Made by a program: the position numbers and the translations under genes. From positions 126,501 through 190,500 of the forward strand of contig NC_009277.2 in the NCBI RefSeq assembly GCF_000002875.2: a stretch of 64,000 nucleotides of DNA, read 5' to 3'. This DNA is from Leishmania infantum JPCM5 (taxonomy: Eukaryota > Euglenozoa > Kinetoplastea > Trypanosomatida > Trypanosomatidae). Within the stretch, counting starts at the first letter, position 1. Each line of letters begins with the position of its first letter. Shown one piece after another: positions 1 through 9,850 of this stretch. The notes beneath the pieces were generated by a model that worked only from the letters and a program-made list of their open reading frames with translations, did not search any database and was not told the DNA's origin.

Positions 1-1569
1 GACTGGGTTGTGGCCGCCGGACCCCGCAAGCAACAAATCGAGCCACCGTGCCCCACTTTCGAAAATGAAAAAAAAAAGCCCATCCGCGCTTTAGAAATAA
101 AATCGGGTGAAGCACAAGACGGCAAGGATATGGGAAAAAATATTTTGATAAGAGTGGGGCTTGGCGTGGTGACGGCGCGCTGTTCGCCGATAACTTGCGC
201 CCCCGCCGCCGCGGCGGGCTTATGCCGGCGCCAGGGCTTTCCACGCGGCAAAAAAAAAACCTGGCTTCGGTGTCCCTAGGGCCGCGGGAAAGGGCGGGTT
301 TGAACTCGCGCCAAAGGGCGCAACCATTCGTGATCCTTCCGTTCGGCACGGCGCGCAATGAACATGTTTGCGGTGGAAAAAAGTGGTGTGGGTGGGAAAA
401 AGGCCTTTTGGCTAGGCCTATGCGCTTTTTTCCCGAAAAGTTTACTTATAGCCAAACCTGTGGGGCAGAGAAAAAAGACAGGCGGGTTTGGGAAAGTCTG
501 GGCCGCGTTTGCGCCGAGCTTTCGGTGGCTATAATCACGCTTCTTTCCATGCCTCTGTGAAAAAGCTGGTCCTTTTTTTTTGTGGAAGCAGGGTTCTTTC
601 TCGGTTTTTTGTTGGCATGAGCCGGCCGCTGAAAGAGTCAGTGCAAACCAAAAAGCCACGGCGCCGCATCTGCGCCGCTTTAAAATTTGTGCCGGCGTGT
701 TCTTCTTTCATGTTCTGTGGCCTTCTTTATTTTCGCAATGGTTGGCGCGTCTTTCTGGCTCTGGGCGTTTCTTGGCTGGGTGAATTTAAAAAAGAGGGGC
801 GAGAGCCGTGAGTTTTCACGTTTTGCAGTGGCTTTTTAAAAAATGCGTAGGGGTTCTCCAGCATGTTGTTTGTGGATTTTGCGAAGGCTGGGAAATTCTG
901 GGTTGCTTTGCGCCACCTCGGGGTAGATGAAAAATCACAGAAATTTCACACCACGGGCTCGTTACCGGCGGTGGTGCGGTAAGTTTTTCCGCGCTTGGTG
1001 TAGGTTAGGGATTTGGCAAAAATTCCACAGCGGCTGCCGGAGGTTCTGCGGGGGCCGCGCTCTCTGTTCCCCTTTCGTGGCCGGTTGGGGCGGGGGGTTG
1101 CATTCTGGAAACTTTGTGGGTGCTCGGGGGGGCGGTTCTCTTCGTGTTTGGGTTGGGTGGGTTGGGCTTGTCGTGTGGCCTTGCGTCTTCGGCGGCCGCG
1201 CGCCGCGCCGCCGCCGGCGCCAGCAGCGGGGCCCCCTTCGTTACGCACGATGGTGAAGAAATGGGGGCGGGGGAGGGCAGCACACTTCTGCTGATCAAAA
1301 GGGTGTGCGCGCTGCGGGTGGCGTGGCGGCCGGCGTAAAATGGGTCTTTTGCAAGCGGCCACCGGTGAAGGATTTCGTGAAAATGGATGGTAGTGAGGGT
1401 GTGTTTGAAAAGCGGTAGGTTTCTTCGAGGGGATGGGGCGTCTTGGGGGCTTGTTTGGCGGTGGTATTTACCTTCTCGGCGTTTAAATGCAGCTTCGGGC
1501 GATGGGGAAGGGGGGGCGGCGGCGTGGGCCTTCTGTGGGTAAGGCGGTGTCGAGCACTACGGGCAGCTG
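1..1569. other. Frame-broken, homopolymer-rich left edge, no supported gene
   Basis: No long open frame is present on either strand. The stretch is rich in short G, T and A runs and lacks the TG/CT microsatellites that fill the other intergenic regions. A few pieces read like protein, for example around 1300-1410 on the + strand, but stops or frame changes interrupt them quickly. It may be the upstream part of the broken gene at 1570-2158, either decayed or of poor sequence quality as at a contig end. Nothing here identifies a family. Confidence 0.4.
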
Positions 1570-2158
1570 TTGCCGTACGTGCTGTTAGTGCTCATTTTAG
1601 TCGCCCTTTTGTGCGCGGCTGCGCATGACGGAAACAACCTGGAACTTTTCATGCTGCGTTCTGAGCTGTTCCGCGGTGCTGCTACTAGTGAAGTTTTAGT
1701 GTTGGCCATGGGTGTGGTTCTTTCTCTTCAAAGTGGGATTCGGGTTCGTGAGAAAGGGATGCGTATAGTTTAGGATGATGAAGGGGGAAGAGAGGAGCAT
1801 CGAGGAGTTATTGTTTCCTTTCGATGCGGAGCTTTCCGCTTTGCTTCGGCAGGTTTTGCTGCGCCAACTGTGAGTCACCCGAAGGGGTGTGAGCTGCTGG
1901 GGGGCTGGGCCCTGACGCGCGAGATTGATAAAGTTTGCTTGCAAACTGTGAACAGTTGAATGATCTTGCGGTTCCTTTGGCGACGGCTGACATGCGCAGG
2001 GGGGCTGTGGCGGGCGCAAAGGAGGGGGGAGGGGAACATAGGGATTATTGCCGTGAACTCTTTTTTTTCCAGACCACAACGCTGCGGATGAGCTGCTAAA
2101 GCGGGTCGATGATATCGAGTGGACAGTTTATCACAATGACACCTTTCTATCCAAATAG
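1570..2158 (+). pseudogene. Fragmented protein-coding remnant, family not recognised
   Basis: Protein-like pieces follow one another in different + frames. One runs from 1570 to 1773 (a hydrophobic start, then LRSELFRGAATSEV). Another runs from an ATG at 1775 to a stop at 1871 (contains EELLFPFDAELSALLRQ). A third covers about 1911-1957 (LTREIDKVCLQTV), and a fourth about 1948-2060 continues in yet another frame. The last piece, from about 2072 to the TAG at 2156-2158, contains ELLKRVDDIEWTVYHND. The fourth and last pieces would join if the T8 run at 2061-2068 had one more T, so a homopolymer length error or a real indel could explain that break. The final stop with plausible residues before it suggests the true 3' end of a gene upstream of glutamine synthetase. 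Whether this is a pseudogene or an intact gene with sequencing errors cannot be settled here. Confidence 0.4.
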
Positions 2159-2532
2159 CTTGCTTTTCAGGTGGGTAAATGTGGCTTCGCGTGTTGACAG
2201 ATATTGAATAGCATGCCGAGAAAGCTGATGAAAGCAGCTGTGGATGCGGTGGAAGTGATGGACTGCTCTGGAATCGCTTTTCGTTCGACTGGAAAATCAA
2301 TTTCCGTAAACATCTTCAGAAGCTGCCGCAAAGCCGATCCCACTGAACTTTTTTCCCATTTGCCAAGTAATGAAGTCTATGGGTGACAGACACACACAGA
2401 GGAGTGAGAGAGGATTTGAAAGGCGGCATTGGGTTTGTGTGCGTATGCTGCGAGGCGGACCTGCTACACATGAATCTCGGTGCAGCTTTCTTGGCTGCAC
2501 TTGGTTGCTTGACATACTCCCTCATTTCTGCC

Positions 2533-2582
2533 ACTCTTCCTTCAATCACGTCCTTTTTTTCAACCGCTATAAGTATCAACAG
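2533..2582 (+). promoter_or_regulatory. Probable trans-splice acceptor for glutamine synthetase
   Basis: A pyrimidine-rich stretch ending in a T7 run is followed by AG at 2572-2573 and again at 2581-2582. No ATG occurs between the second AG and the chosen start at 2685, so the in-frame ATG at 2370 would be excluded from the mature mRNA. Confidence 0.5.
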
Positions 2583-2684
2583 GTAGTGTGGTATCCACTC
2601 CTAAGGCTGGGTGATTGGCTAAAAGCGCATTGCTCTTCTCCTACTACCGACAACGCGGCAACAGTGACAACAAACTCAATCACA

Positions 2685-3824
2685 ATGTCCTCGTCAAATA
2701 AGCAGACTGTGCGTGTCACTTACATCTGGTTGTCCGGCAAAGATTCACATCATGATATTCGCAGCAAGGACCGAACGATGTACCTGTCTCAGGAGCATGT
2801 TGCAAAGCACCCGAAGGACTTGCTTGCCAATGGCGTTTTCCCGGTCTGGAATTTCGACGGCTCTTCCACTGGTCAGGCGAAGGGGCTAGACACTGAAATT
2901 CTGCTGAAGCCTGTTAATGCGTTTCCGTGCTGCCTCCCAAGGACGTCGTCAAAGATTCCGTGGATCTTGGTGCTCGCTGAGTGCTACCTTCCTAGCGGCG
3001 AGCCGACAAGAGACAATTCTCGTGCCACAGCTCGCGAAACATTCGAGCAGTGCCCCGAGGAGCATCCGTGGTTTGGCCTGGAGCAGGAGTACTTCATCAT
3101 GGGACGTGATGGGCGCCCTTATGGATGGCCCGCTCACGGATTTCCCGCGCCGCAGGGGGCGTACTACTGCAGCACCGGCTCGAAGTCAGCGTGGGGTCGC
3201 AAGTTCTGCGACCAGCACTACGAGGTGTGCCTCGAGATGGGGCTGAACATATCAGGCACGAACGCGGAGGTGACTCCTGGACAGTGGGAGTTCCAGATAG
3301 GCCCCTGCGAAGGCCTCGAGATGGGCGATCAGCTGACTGTTGCGCGCTGGGTGCTTTTGCGTCTGCTGGAGGAAGAGGGTCTGGATGCGGACTACCACGC
3401 GAAACCGATTCAGGGTGACTGGAATGGAAGCGGCCTGCATACAAACTTCTCGACTGAATCGACCCGCGCTGAAAACGGCCTTGAGGTCATTCATCAGTAT
3501 ATCGACCGCCTCAGCAAGACCGTTAGCAAAGATATCGTATTTTATGGATCCGAGAACAACGAGCGGCTTACAGGCAAGCACGAGACGTCGAAGGTATCTG
3601 AGTTCAGCGCTGGCGTGGGTACCCGCTGTACTTCGATTCGCATCCCCAACGCGGTCGCCAGTGAGGGAAAGGGATACATGGAGGATCGCCGCCCTGCTGG
3701 TGATGCCGACCCGTACTTGGTGACCTCGCGTCTTTTTGCCTCGTGCATCGGCTTGGAGACACCGTCTCTCGATCTGGCGTCTCCGACACACGAGAGGGAC
3801 TGGATGCGTAATGCTTTCAAGTAA
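2685..3824 (+). CDS. GS: Glutamine synthetase, eukaryotic type (GSII)
   Basis: The product makes glutamine from glutamate, ammonia and ATP. The 379-residue length is normal for eukaryotic GSII. The substrate-binding signature FDGSSTGQA lies at residues 57-65. The metal-binding pair EQEYF is at 133-137, and the ATP-region motif NGSGLHTNFS starts at residue 247. A later stretch with HETS and FSAGVGTR supplies the conserved flap and arginine region. The C-terminus runs through RRPAGDADPY and ends without extension. The start is the first ATG after two candidate splice acceptors near 2573 and 2582; the open frame continues upstream to 2370, but that part reads like untranslated sequence. Codon use is less GC-rich than in the ribosomal genes further right. 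Third-position composition and all visible motifs suggest an intact, functional enzyme. Confidence 0.95.
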   Translation: MSSSNKQTVRVTYIWLSGKDSHHDIRSKDRTMYLSQEHVAKHPKDLLANGVFPVWNFDGSSTGQAKGLDTEILLKPVNAFPCCLPRTSSKIPWILVLAECYLPSGEPTRDNSRATARETFEQCPEEHPWFGLEQEYFIMGRDGRPYGWPAHGFPAPQGAYYCSTGSKSAWGRKFCDQHYEVCLEMGLNISGTNAEVTPGQWEFQIGPCEGLEMGDQLTVARWVLLRLLEEEGLDADYHAKPIQGDWNGSGLHTNFSTESTRAENGLEVIHQYIDRLSKTVSKDIVFYGSENNERLTGKHETSKVSEFSAGVGTRCTSIRIPNAVASEGKGYMEDRRPAGDADPYLVTSRLFASCIGLETPSLDLASPTHERDWMRNAFK

Positions 3825-4711
3825 AGGGAAGCGACAGTGCGTAAGCTTGCGTCGGTATCCCGCAGTCTCTGAGTTGTGAACTCTTTGGTGGACTCATCCG
3901 TGTGACGAAAGTTCTATTTTAAATTGCTTTGGCGTATTTGAATTTGATACCTTGTCCGTTTCCAAATTGTATTTACACCATCAATACCGATCTTCGGCAG
4001 AGTTAGGGGGCACAAAAAAACACCGGCGAACAAAAAGTATGTAAAGGATGACAGATAAATGATTCGCTTCTTGTACGGCTACTATTGTGACTCTTTATTG
4101 AGACTCAAGTGTGCTCAGCCAGTGCGAGAATATTTGCCGTTATAATTAAAAAAAATGGTGTGTTCGCATCTCTGTCATATAAAACTCTTTTTTTGCGTTG
4201 TTTTGTTGTTTCCTTTTTATCATTCACCCTTTAACCAAAAGAACCTATTTTTCGCTATGACCCAACTTGATTGAGCCGTTGGGCATAGAGACGGGCTTTG
4301 TCTTGATTGTTTAAAAGGAGTGAGGTCTGTGAAAAGTAACACAACCGTGTATGCTGTAGTAAGTTTGCTTTTTTTTTTCGTTCCTCAAGGAGGAGTCCCA
4401 TCGATAGCGTCTCTTTTCGGTACCATTGAGAATGTTTGGGGTCGAATTACCAATTGAGAGAAACTGACAGGCAGTGGCCCTGAATGCTGAAGTATTGAAC
4501 GCTAACGGCGTCCTTTGCTCAGGCATACTTTTTTTTTTTACGATGCGCCATACCTTGATGAGGACGAAGGCGGTGGCTGCTCCTCACTTCAATGGGTTTG
4601 GGGTTTGTACTGCAATGTTGTTGGCAATAAATGTCTCAGCTACTACCGTGCCTTTTCCTGGCCTTCTTGCTCTCTCCAACCGACACACTGGTTAGCTTCC
4701 CTTCAGCAGCA
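3825..4711. other. Intergenic region, AT-richer 3' UTR of glutamine synthetase
   Basis: This 887-base gap is noticeably richer in A and T than the other gaps, with runs such as T9-T10 near 4369 and 4530 and A7 near 4150. It probably holds the glutamine synthetase 3' UTR followed by the 5' UTR of the next gene. No gene, repeat or RNA was recognised in it. Confidence 0.6.
4652..4706 (+). promoter_or_regulatory. Probable trans-splice acceptor for the CCCH/LRR gene
   Basis: A pyrimidine tract (4652-4680, then 4696-4704) leads to AG dinucleotides at 4694-4695 and 4705-4706, just before the ATG at 4712. The tract lies inside the longer open frame that begins at 4631, which argues against that upstream start. 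Confidence 0.5.
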
Positions 4712-5836
4712 ATGATACCCCAAAGGCAAAAACCAGGCGGCAGGGTAAAAAGGCACTGGCAAAAGAAGAAGAGTCTTTATGATGAGTACCTTGCTGACTC
4801 CGGGGACAGCGAAGGCACGGGAGCCGATGAAGAGCGGGAAGAGACGTTCGAGTGCGAGCAGTACTGTGTGCATATGGACGTGAATATTCTTATCCAGCAA
4901 ACGGTGCAGAATATCGTTCAAAGCGTATGTCTTGAAGACCCAGATGGCTTCGCTATCTTTGGCGATCATGAGCTGATTTGTTTTGCGGCTGCGGTGAAGC
5001 ATAACAGCTCTATCATGTCTCTGCAAATACGCTACTTGGACGTTTCTGATGTGTCGCTGATTCCGCTTTGCAAGGCTCTCGAGCAGCACCCTAGCATTCG
5101 GGCTTTAGATCTTTCCGGGACTCACGGTGGAGAGGGCACTAGCAAGGCGCTGCGACAGCTGGTGTGTACGAATCCAAACATTATTTTCATGCGTCTTGAA
5201 GACACCATTGTGAATCCAAAGGACGCAAGTATTATTGAGAAAGCAACTCGGTACAACTCAATGTCATGTCCAGATCCCAACAACAACCCCTTTCATTTAG
5301 GTCTGCTACGACGAATGAGCGCGATGGATGAGGAGCACAAGTTTCACGAGCAGCTTCACGCGCGCCCTTGGCTGCTCGGAAACGGGCCGTCCAATCAGAA
5401 GAGATTCAAAAAGACGGTTTTGAGCACAGCTGCTTCATCTCATATCGGCGGCGAAATCTGCGCTCAATTCATTCAAGGAAGATGCCCTTACGGCTCGCGG
5501 TGCAAGTACATTCACCCCGAGCGTACCGTTGCTCTGAAGAACGCCGTTGCGTCCAGCCTGTACAACCGTGCAGAGCAAAGTGGAGGCGGCGACGCTGTTT
5601 CCACGGCCTTTTCAACTACATCGGTGTCTCGGCAAAGGTTACAGAGTCGCCTACGACCACCTGCATTTATGCTGAAGAAGCCGGAGCAATGCGAGAGGGA
5701 GCAAGAGAATTATGAGATATCGATGGAGTCTCCACCGGCGGAGGACGCTCCTTCCACCCAACCTCCGGTTTCTTCATGGTGGGTGATGAGTGTAACCGTC
5801 GTGTGCTGCTGCGTGATAATAGTTGCAGCTTTGTAA
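4712..5836 (+). CDS. CCCH zinc-finger protein with LRR-like region and C-terminal hydrophobic anchor
   Basis: The 374-residue product has three visible parts. A leucine-rich, ribonuclease-inhibitor-like stretch lies at about residues 85-170 (LDVSDVSLIPLCKALEQ and RALDLSGT). One CCCH finger follows, with Cys250, Cys258, Cys264 and His268 spaced C-x7-C-x5-C-x3-H inside CAQFIQGRCPYGSRCKYIH. The last 19 residues (356-374, WWVMSVTVVCCCVIIVAAL) are hydrophobic and end the protein, as in tail-anchored proteins. CCCH fingers in trypanosomatids usually bind mRNA and regulate its stability or translation. An RNA-binding protein held at a membrane is therefore the inference. An in-frame ATG at 4631 would add 27 residues resembling a signal peptide, but that stretch coincides with the polypyrimidine tract and is more likely untranslated. 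Confidence 0.85.
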   Translation: MIPQRQKPGGRVKRHWQKKKSLYDEYLADSGDSEGTGADEEREETFECEQYCVHMDVNILIQQTVQNIVQSVCLEDPDGFAIFGDHELICFAAAVKHNSSIMSLQIRYLDVSDVSLIPLCKALEQHPSIRALDLSGTHGGEGTSKALRQLVCTNPNIIFMRLEDTIVNPKDASIIEKATRYNSMSCPDPNNNPFHLGLLRRMSAMDEEHKFHEQLHARPWLLGNGPSNQKRFKKTVLSTAASSHIGGEICAQFIQGRCPYGSRCKYIHPERTVALKNAVASSLYNRAEQSGGGDAVSTAFSTTSVSRQRLQSRLRPPAFMLKKPEQCEREQENYEISMESPPAEDAPSTQPPVSSWWVMSVTVVCCCVIIVAAL

Positions 5837-6787
5837 GCGAGCAGACCACTTGTCACAAGGAACAATACTATTCATTATAGCAGTTGCTCCCTTTCTCCTG
5901 CAAACACTTTAAAGCAGACGTGACGGAAAATAAAAGTGTCACACAATGCTGTTGTCATCGCAACTCTACAAAGAGCAATCCTTTTGTTGGAATGCACACA
6001 CTTCTCAACTCCCCACCTGCAAGCCTTTCTCAATCCCCATTTATGTCTCTTGTTTTTTCTCTCTTTCCACACTACTCTGAATCCCCACATCGAATGTAGC
6101 TATTTAAGCAACTCAATCGCACTCTAGTGTTCCTCAGAATAGCAGAGATACGTGGAGGACAACATGTAATTGTCATTCTGCTCTGCCCTAGACCGCTCGC
6201 CCTCTGGGTGGGATGATATGCGAACCGAGGCGATTTCTGCGACGCGTTGTATTTCCTTTCCGATGACGAGGCTCAGGGTGTGACCATTGGCTTACTCGTA
6301 GCCGTTTTGGCCTGAGTATGAAACTGGAGACTGTTTTGTGCAAGCACCCCACCTTTTTGGGGAAGGCCGCCTGCACGCAGGCACTAGCATCCTTACTCTC
6401 TCCCTAGTGAAGTGTGCGTGCAGAAGCTGTTGGTGACACGTTCTACTGTTTTTTTTTTGTCCCCCAATGCTCTTTAGAGGGAACGGACAACATTAGCGAG
6501 ATGCAAGTCTAATGGCGGTTTGCTCTTCACAGATGCCGATTCTACCTTTTCGTTGACTAGATGAGCCTTCTTTCCGCGCTGCGCAAGGGCGCCTATTTGT
6601 TGACTTTGCCGACTGGGTTTCAGTCTATGCATGTATCACGACTACTTTCTTTCTCCTTTGCATTTCTTTGTTTGCCCCTCTCGCTGCCGCGAATTCAGTT
6701 TTCGGTTCTCGAGTTCATTTTAGCAGGCCAAGTAAGCGGTAGAGAACGCTTAGCTCATTCCTCGACATCAGCAGTTCTTGGCTCGAT
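5837..6787. other. Intergenic region
   Basis: This gap holds the 3' UTR of the CCCH gene and the 5' UTR of the next gene. Apart from the acceptor near 6698, no feature was recognised. Confidence 0.6.
6643..6698 (+). promoter_or_regulatory. Probable trans-splice acceptor for the DEAD-like/UHM gene
   Basis: A long T/C-rich tract ends in TTCAG, with AG at 6697-6698. The next ATG downstream is the chosen start at 6788. Confidence 0.55.
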
Positions 6788-9511
6788 ATGACTTACTGCA
6801 TACCACCACGCGTAGTGCGGCGGCTGTGTGACTCGGAGTGGTTCAAAACAGAGTTTTTAGACAAGGAGACTGGGACTGTCAACCACGATCTCGCCGTGGT
6901 CAGCAGCCAGTGCAGAAGTGTGGGTCAAGCAAGCAAACATGAATGTGCCCAGCTCATCTCTTCATCCTTTCGGCCGTTCATTGAGAAAGTGCTTCCTTTA
7001 CCGGCAAGTGCATGCGACAGCGTTGCGGCAGAGTGCGGCGGGTGTTGGTTTTGGGAAACGTATCGGCATGCTTTGTTCGGGGAGAACGTGCTCATTCATC
7101 TGGGCGGCTCTGGCATTTCACTGGCAGAAGACAGACTCGACGCACAAGTCGAGCTGCGATTGAGGATGTGCGCAAGCAACACCTTGGCTTTGCCATCCCA
7201 GCACCGCACAAAGGTGCTGCTGCATGGTTCAGCAAAGCTAGAGGTTGTTTACGCTCTCGCTCTGTCTGTCGCGCTTCATGTGGCAAAACAGCCGCTGCTA
7301 GAGCATGGAGAAGGGCCTCAGGCGCTGGTCTTGTGCGCGACCAAGGACCAGTGCGATGAGATAGCGTGCGCTTTGAACGAGTTCTGCGCCTCACTACACC
7401 TAATTGTGCACAACCTCTTTGAGCCATATCCACCGATGCCGGCAGACAAGCGCGCCGAGGTTGTCGTCGCCACTCCGCCGTTATGGGAAAGCTTGGCAAA
7501 GTTTATGCAGCACCCCAATCATGCACGCCTGGGCACCGCGTCTCAGAACGAAGGATTGGAGGACTTGCTTCTGAAGGTGGAGGGAGAAGGCCAGCTACCA
7601 CCAACGTACGACCTCACACGATGGCGTCCTTATAATATTACGCACGTGGCGCAGCTTGTCATCTTCGATGTGGAGCTGCAGATAAACATGGGGTTCGGGG
7701 CTCTTCTAAAGCATCTTCTCGGACTTCCACATGAAACATTTCCTGTACGTTGCAAATTGGAGAGCTCCTCCGCCGTGGGCAAGCTGCCTCTCTCGTGTCA
7801 ACTGTATGCCGTTGCAGGTGGCGATCGATTTGCCGTCGAAGCGGATACCGTGCGTTCACTGCTCGAAGCAATCCGTACCAATGGACGACTCCGATTTAAT
7901 CATGGTACCGCAGAGCTTTCACTGGTCAGCCCCCGTCCTGTACTTGATTCTGATGAAGACGGTCGCGCACCGCTCTCGCATGGCGTTCGCAAACGACAAC
8001 GGACGGAGGACGGGCTGGGTGATCACAGCGGGCAGGAAAGGCCGTGGAAAGCCAATGCCACCACCTTACGACATGGCAACGGCACGTCTTTCGAAGGCAT
8101 TCTTATCCGAAGCGCATTGTCGCACGGACGACTCCTCGCCGACTTCACCGCGTTTACTGATTTTGTCAGTCGCGTGATGCAGGAGGCCAGCACCTTTTGG
8201 GAGAGCTTTGAGAGCGGCATTTGCGACGACTCGGGCTCCCACGGGACGCCGTCACCAGCCTCGTCGCCCCTGACAACTGGCAACAAGGTGAGGGATGTAG
8301 ATCGATTTCCTACCTCAGCCGCTTCCGCATCTTTTCTCCAGTGCGCGCGCGTGGAGCTGGCTCTCGTTTGCACTAACTCAGCCAACCCCGGTTCCCATTC
8401 ATGCTTTGCAGCGTCCGAGACCTACCGTGCTCAGGAGGTGGGTGTGTGGGTGCATTCTGCCCCGTCCTCTCCTGCAAGCCTCTCGTCCCGTCTGACGCTC
8501 TTGTTCCAGCACTTGAATGATCGGTTGAATGGCGAGCTGTTTGACGGCAGCGTTGTACAGTGCGTCCTGGCAAGTGACATGGCGCGCCTGCCCTTCACAC
8601 TTAGCCCCATCACCGCATCAGCAACAGACGGTGAAGGCAGTCGTTTGGTGCAGCAACATGAACTGTTCTGTTATGGCCCCAATCTCATGCAACCAGCTCT
8701 GCTGTGTGCTGCCCGAAAAAGTGGGGATGAGGCTGCGGCTGCAGCAGCGGCGCGCAACGCCGAACGCGTTGAGACTCTATCTGTGGTGGAAGAGCTCACC
8801 GCTGCCACGAAGGGCGCAGAGAGGTCTCCTGGATGTGTGCCGAGGTGTTGCTTCTTGTCAACGCCTCCCCACGCAGGCCAGGCCGCCTCATCATCGCGGG
8901 GGAGCACCGTTGCTCCATCGGATGTCAGCACTGTGTTGGTGGTGCGCCACGTAGCCCCATCGAGCGTTGCCTTGTGCGGTGGAGAGAGAACCACCAGCTC
9001 ACAAACGTGTCCACCAGGGGAGGTGAAACCGCTGGCGCTTTACTTGCTGGAGGAGTGCTGCCAATACGGACGCGTTTTGTCGTACTACGCTTATGAAGCC
9101 ACTCGGACGACGGTCGTGGACGCCGTAGAGGACGGGCAGGAAGCTGGAGGTAGCGACGGGGAGGCGCTTGCAGCGCGAACAGAAACAGCGATGGAGCAAG
9201 GGCAGCCACTTGCCACTGAGGGACAGCTCACAACTGCGTCTCTCTTTATTGAGTTCGCCAGTGCCGATTCTGCAGTAGAGGCGGTTCGGCTCCTTTCGCG
9301 CCGTTTCGCCTTCCAACACCAGCAGTCGCAGTCGCAAGGTGCACCTGCTCGCCTTCCGCGGGCTCGCCTGTTCACCAATCGCACATACTACGAGGGCGTG
9401 CGGCAGGAGCTGTCATCGCAGATGCTCTACGACGGAACTATGGGCAGAGACCAGAGCAGCGATGACGACAGTCGCTTCAGTGACCTTCACATATCCTTAC
9501 TCGCGGAGTAG
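6788..9511 (+). CDS. Degenerate DEAD-box helicase-like protein with C-terminal UHM/RRM-like domain
   Basis: The 907-residue product follows the DEAD-box helicase plan, but its motifs are broken. Where motif I (AxxGxGKT) is expected there is HGSAKLE (146-152), without GKT. CATKDQ (183-188) stands for motif Ia and TPPL (229-232) for motif Ib. The DEAD box reads DVEL (294-297). A later stretch, VLASDMARLPF, resembles a damaged motif V. ATP hydrolysis seems unlikely. Residues about 716-895 look like a U2AF-homology motif: a first strand VLVVRHV, a helix with LEECCQYGRVLSYYAYE, then SLFIEFASADSAVEAVRLL and an R-x-F-like RLF before TNRTYYEG. UHM domains bind tryptophan-containing ligand motifs in splicing proteins. 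A scaffold role in splicing or RNP assembly is inferred. The linker between the two parts is long and low in complexity. No close family name was recognised. Confidence 0.8.
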   Translation: MTYCIPPRVVRRLCDSEWFKTEFLDKETGTVNHDLAVVSSQCRSVGQASKHECAQLISSSFRPFIEKVLPLPASACDSVAAECGGCWFWETYRHALFGENVLIHLGGSGISLAEDRLDAQVELRLRMCASNTLALPSQHRTKVLLHGSAKLEVVYALALSVALHVAKQPLLEHGEGPQALVLCATKDQCDEIACALNEFCASLHLIVHNLFEPYPPMPADKRAEVVVATPPLWESLAKFMQHPNHARLGTASQNEGLEDLLLKVEGEGQLPPTYDLTRWRPYNITHVAQLVIFDVELQINMGFGALLKHLLGLPHETFPVRCKLESSSAVGKLPLSCQLYAVAGGDRFAVEADTVRSLLEAIRTNGRLRFNHGTAELSLVSPRPVLDSDEDGRAPLSHGVRKRQRTEDGLGDHSGQERPWKANATTLRHGNGTSFEGILIRSALSHGRLLADFTAFTDFVSRVMQEASTFWESFESGICDDSGSHGTPSPASSPLTTGNKVRDVDRFPTSAASASFLQCARVELALVCTNSANPGSHSCFAASETYRAQEVGVWVHSAPSSPASLSSRLTLLFQHLNDRLNGELFDGSVVQCVLASDMARLPFTLSPITASATDGEGSRLVQQHELFCYGPNLMQPALLCAARKSGDEAAAAAAARNAERVETLSVVEELTAATKGAERSPGCVPRCCFLSTPPHAGQAASSSRGSTVAPSDVSTVLVVRHVAPSSVALCGGERTTSSQTCPPGEVKPLALYLLEECCQYGRVLSYYAYEATRTTVVDAVEDGQEAGGSDGEALAARTETAMEQGQPLATEGQLTTASLFIEFASADSAVEAVRLLSRRFAFQHQQSQSQGAPARLPRARLFTNRTYYEGVRQELSSQMLYDGTMGRDQSSDDDSRFSDLHISLLAE

Positions 9512-9850
9512 CTTCACGGCCGATTAGCCGCACAGCCGAACACCATTACGCTTCCTTTTGACCTTTCTTCGCGACAACTCGTAAACCCTGAAAACAGGTA
9601 GCTCCGGAAATGAGGATCCTGACAAGCTTAGGCCTTTCCTCTACCCTCCATGTTATACCGCGTTGCGACACCTTTCCTTCCGCTACCCTATCCTCTCTCC
9701 CCTTCTCTAGACTTGTCCACTCTTCTCCGCCTCACGCACACGCACACGCACACATGTTTCTAAGCCCCCCTCCCCATTTCGCTCATATCCACTCTCGCAC
9801 TTTTTCACCCTCGCACCTTGCCTCTCCTTTCCACAAGCAACCAGCCGAGC
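9512..9850. other. Intergenic region with former 5' UTR of the aldolase relic
   Basis: A pyrimidine-rich stretch from about 9680 to 9840 resembles a trans-splice tract and leads up to the ATG of the pseudogene. This suggests that the relic once had its own mRNA. Confidence 0.4.

Noticed and set aside
2370..2684. 105-codon in-frame extension of glutamine synthetase
   Set aside because: It contains the T-rich tract and two acceptor AGs, has UTR-like composition, and would give a GS longer than the family norm.
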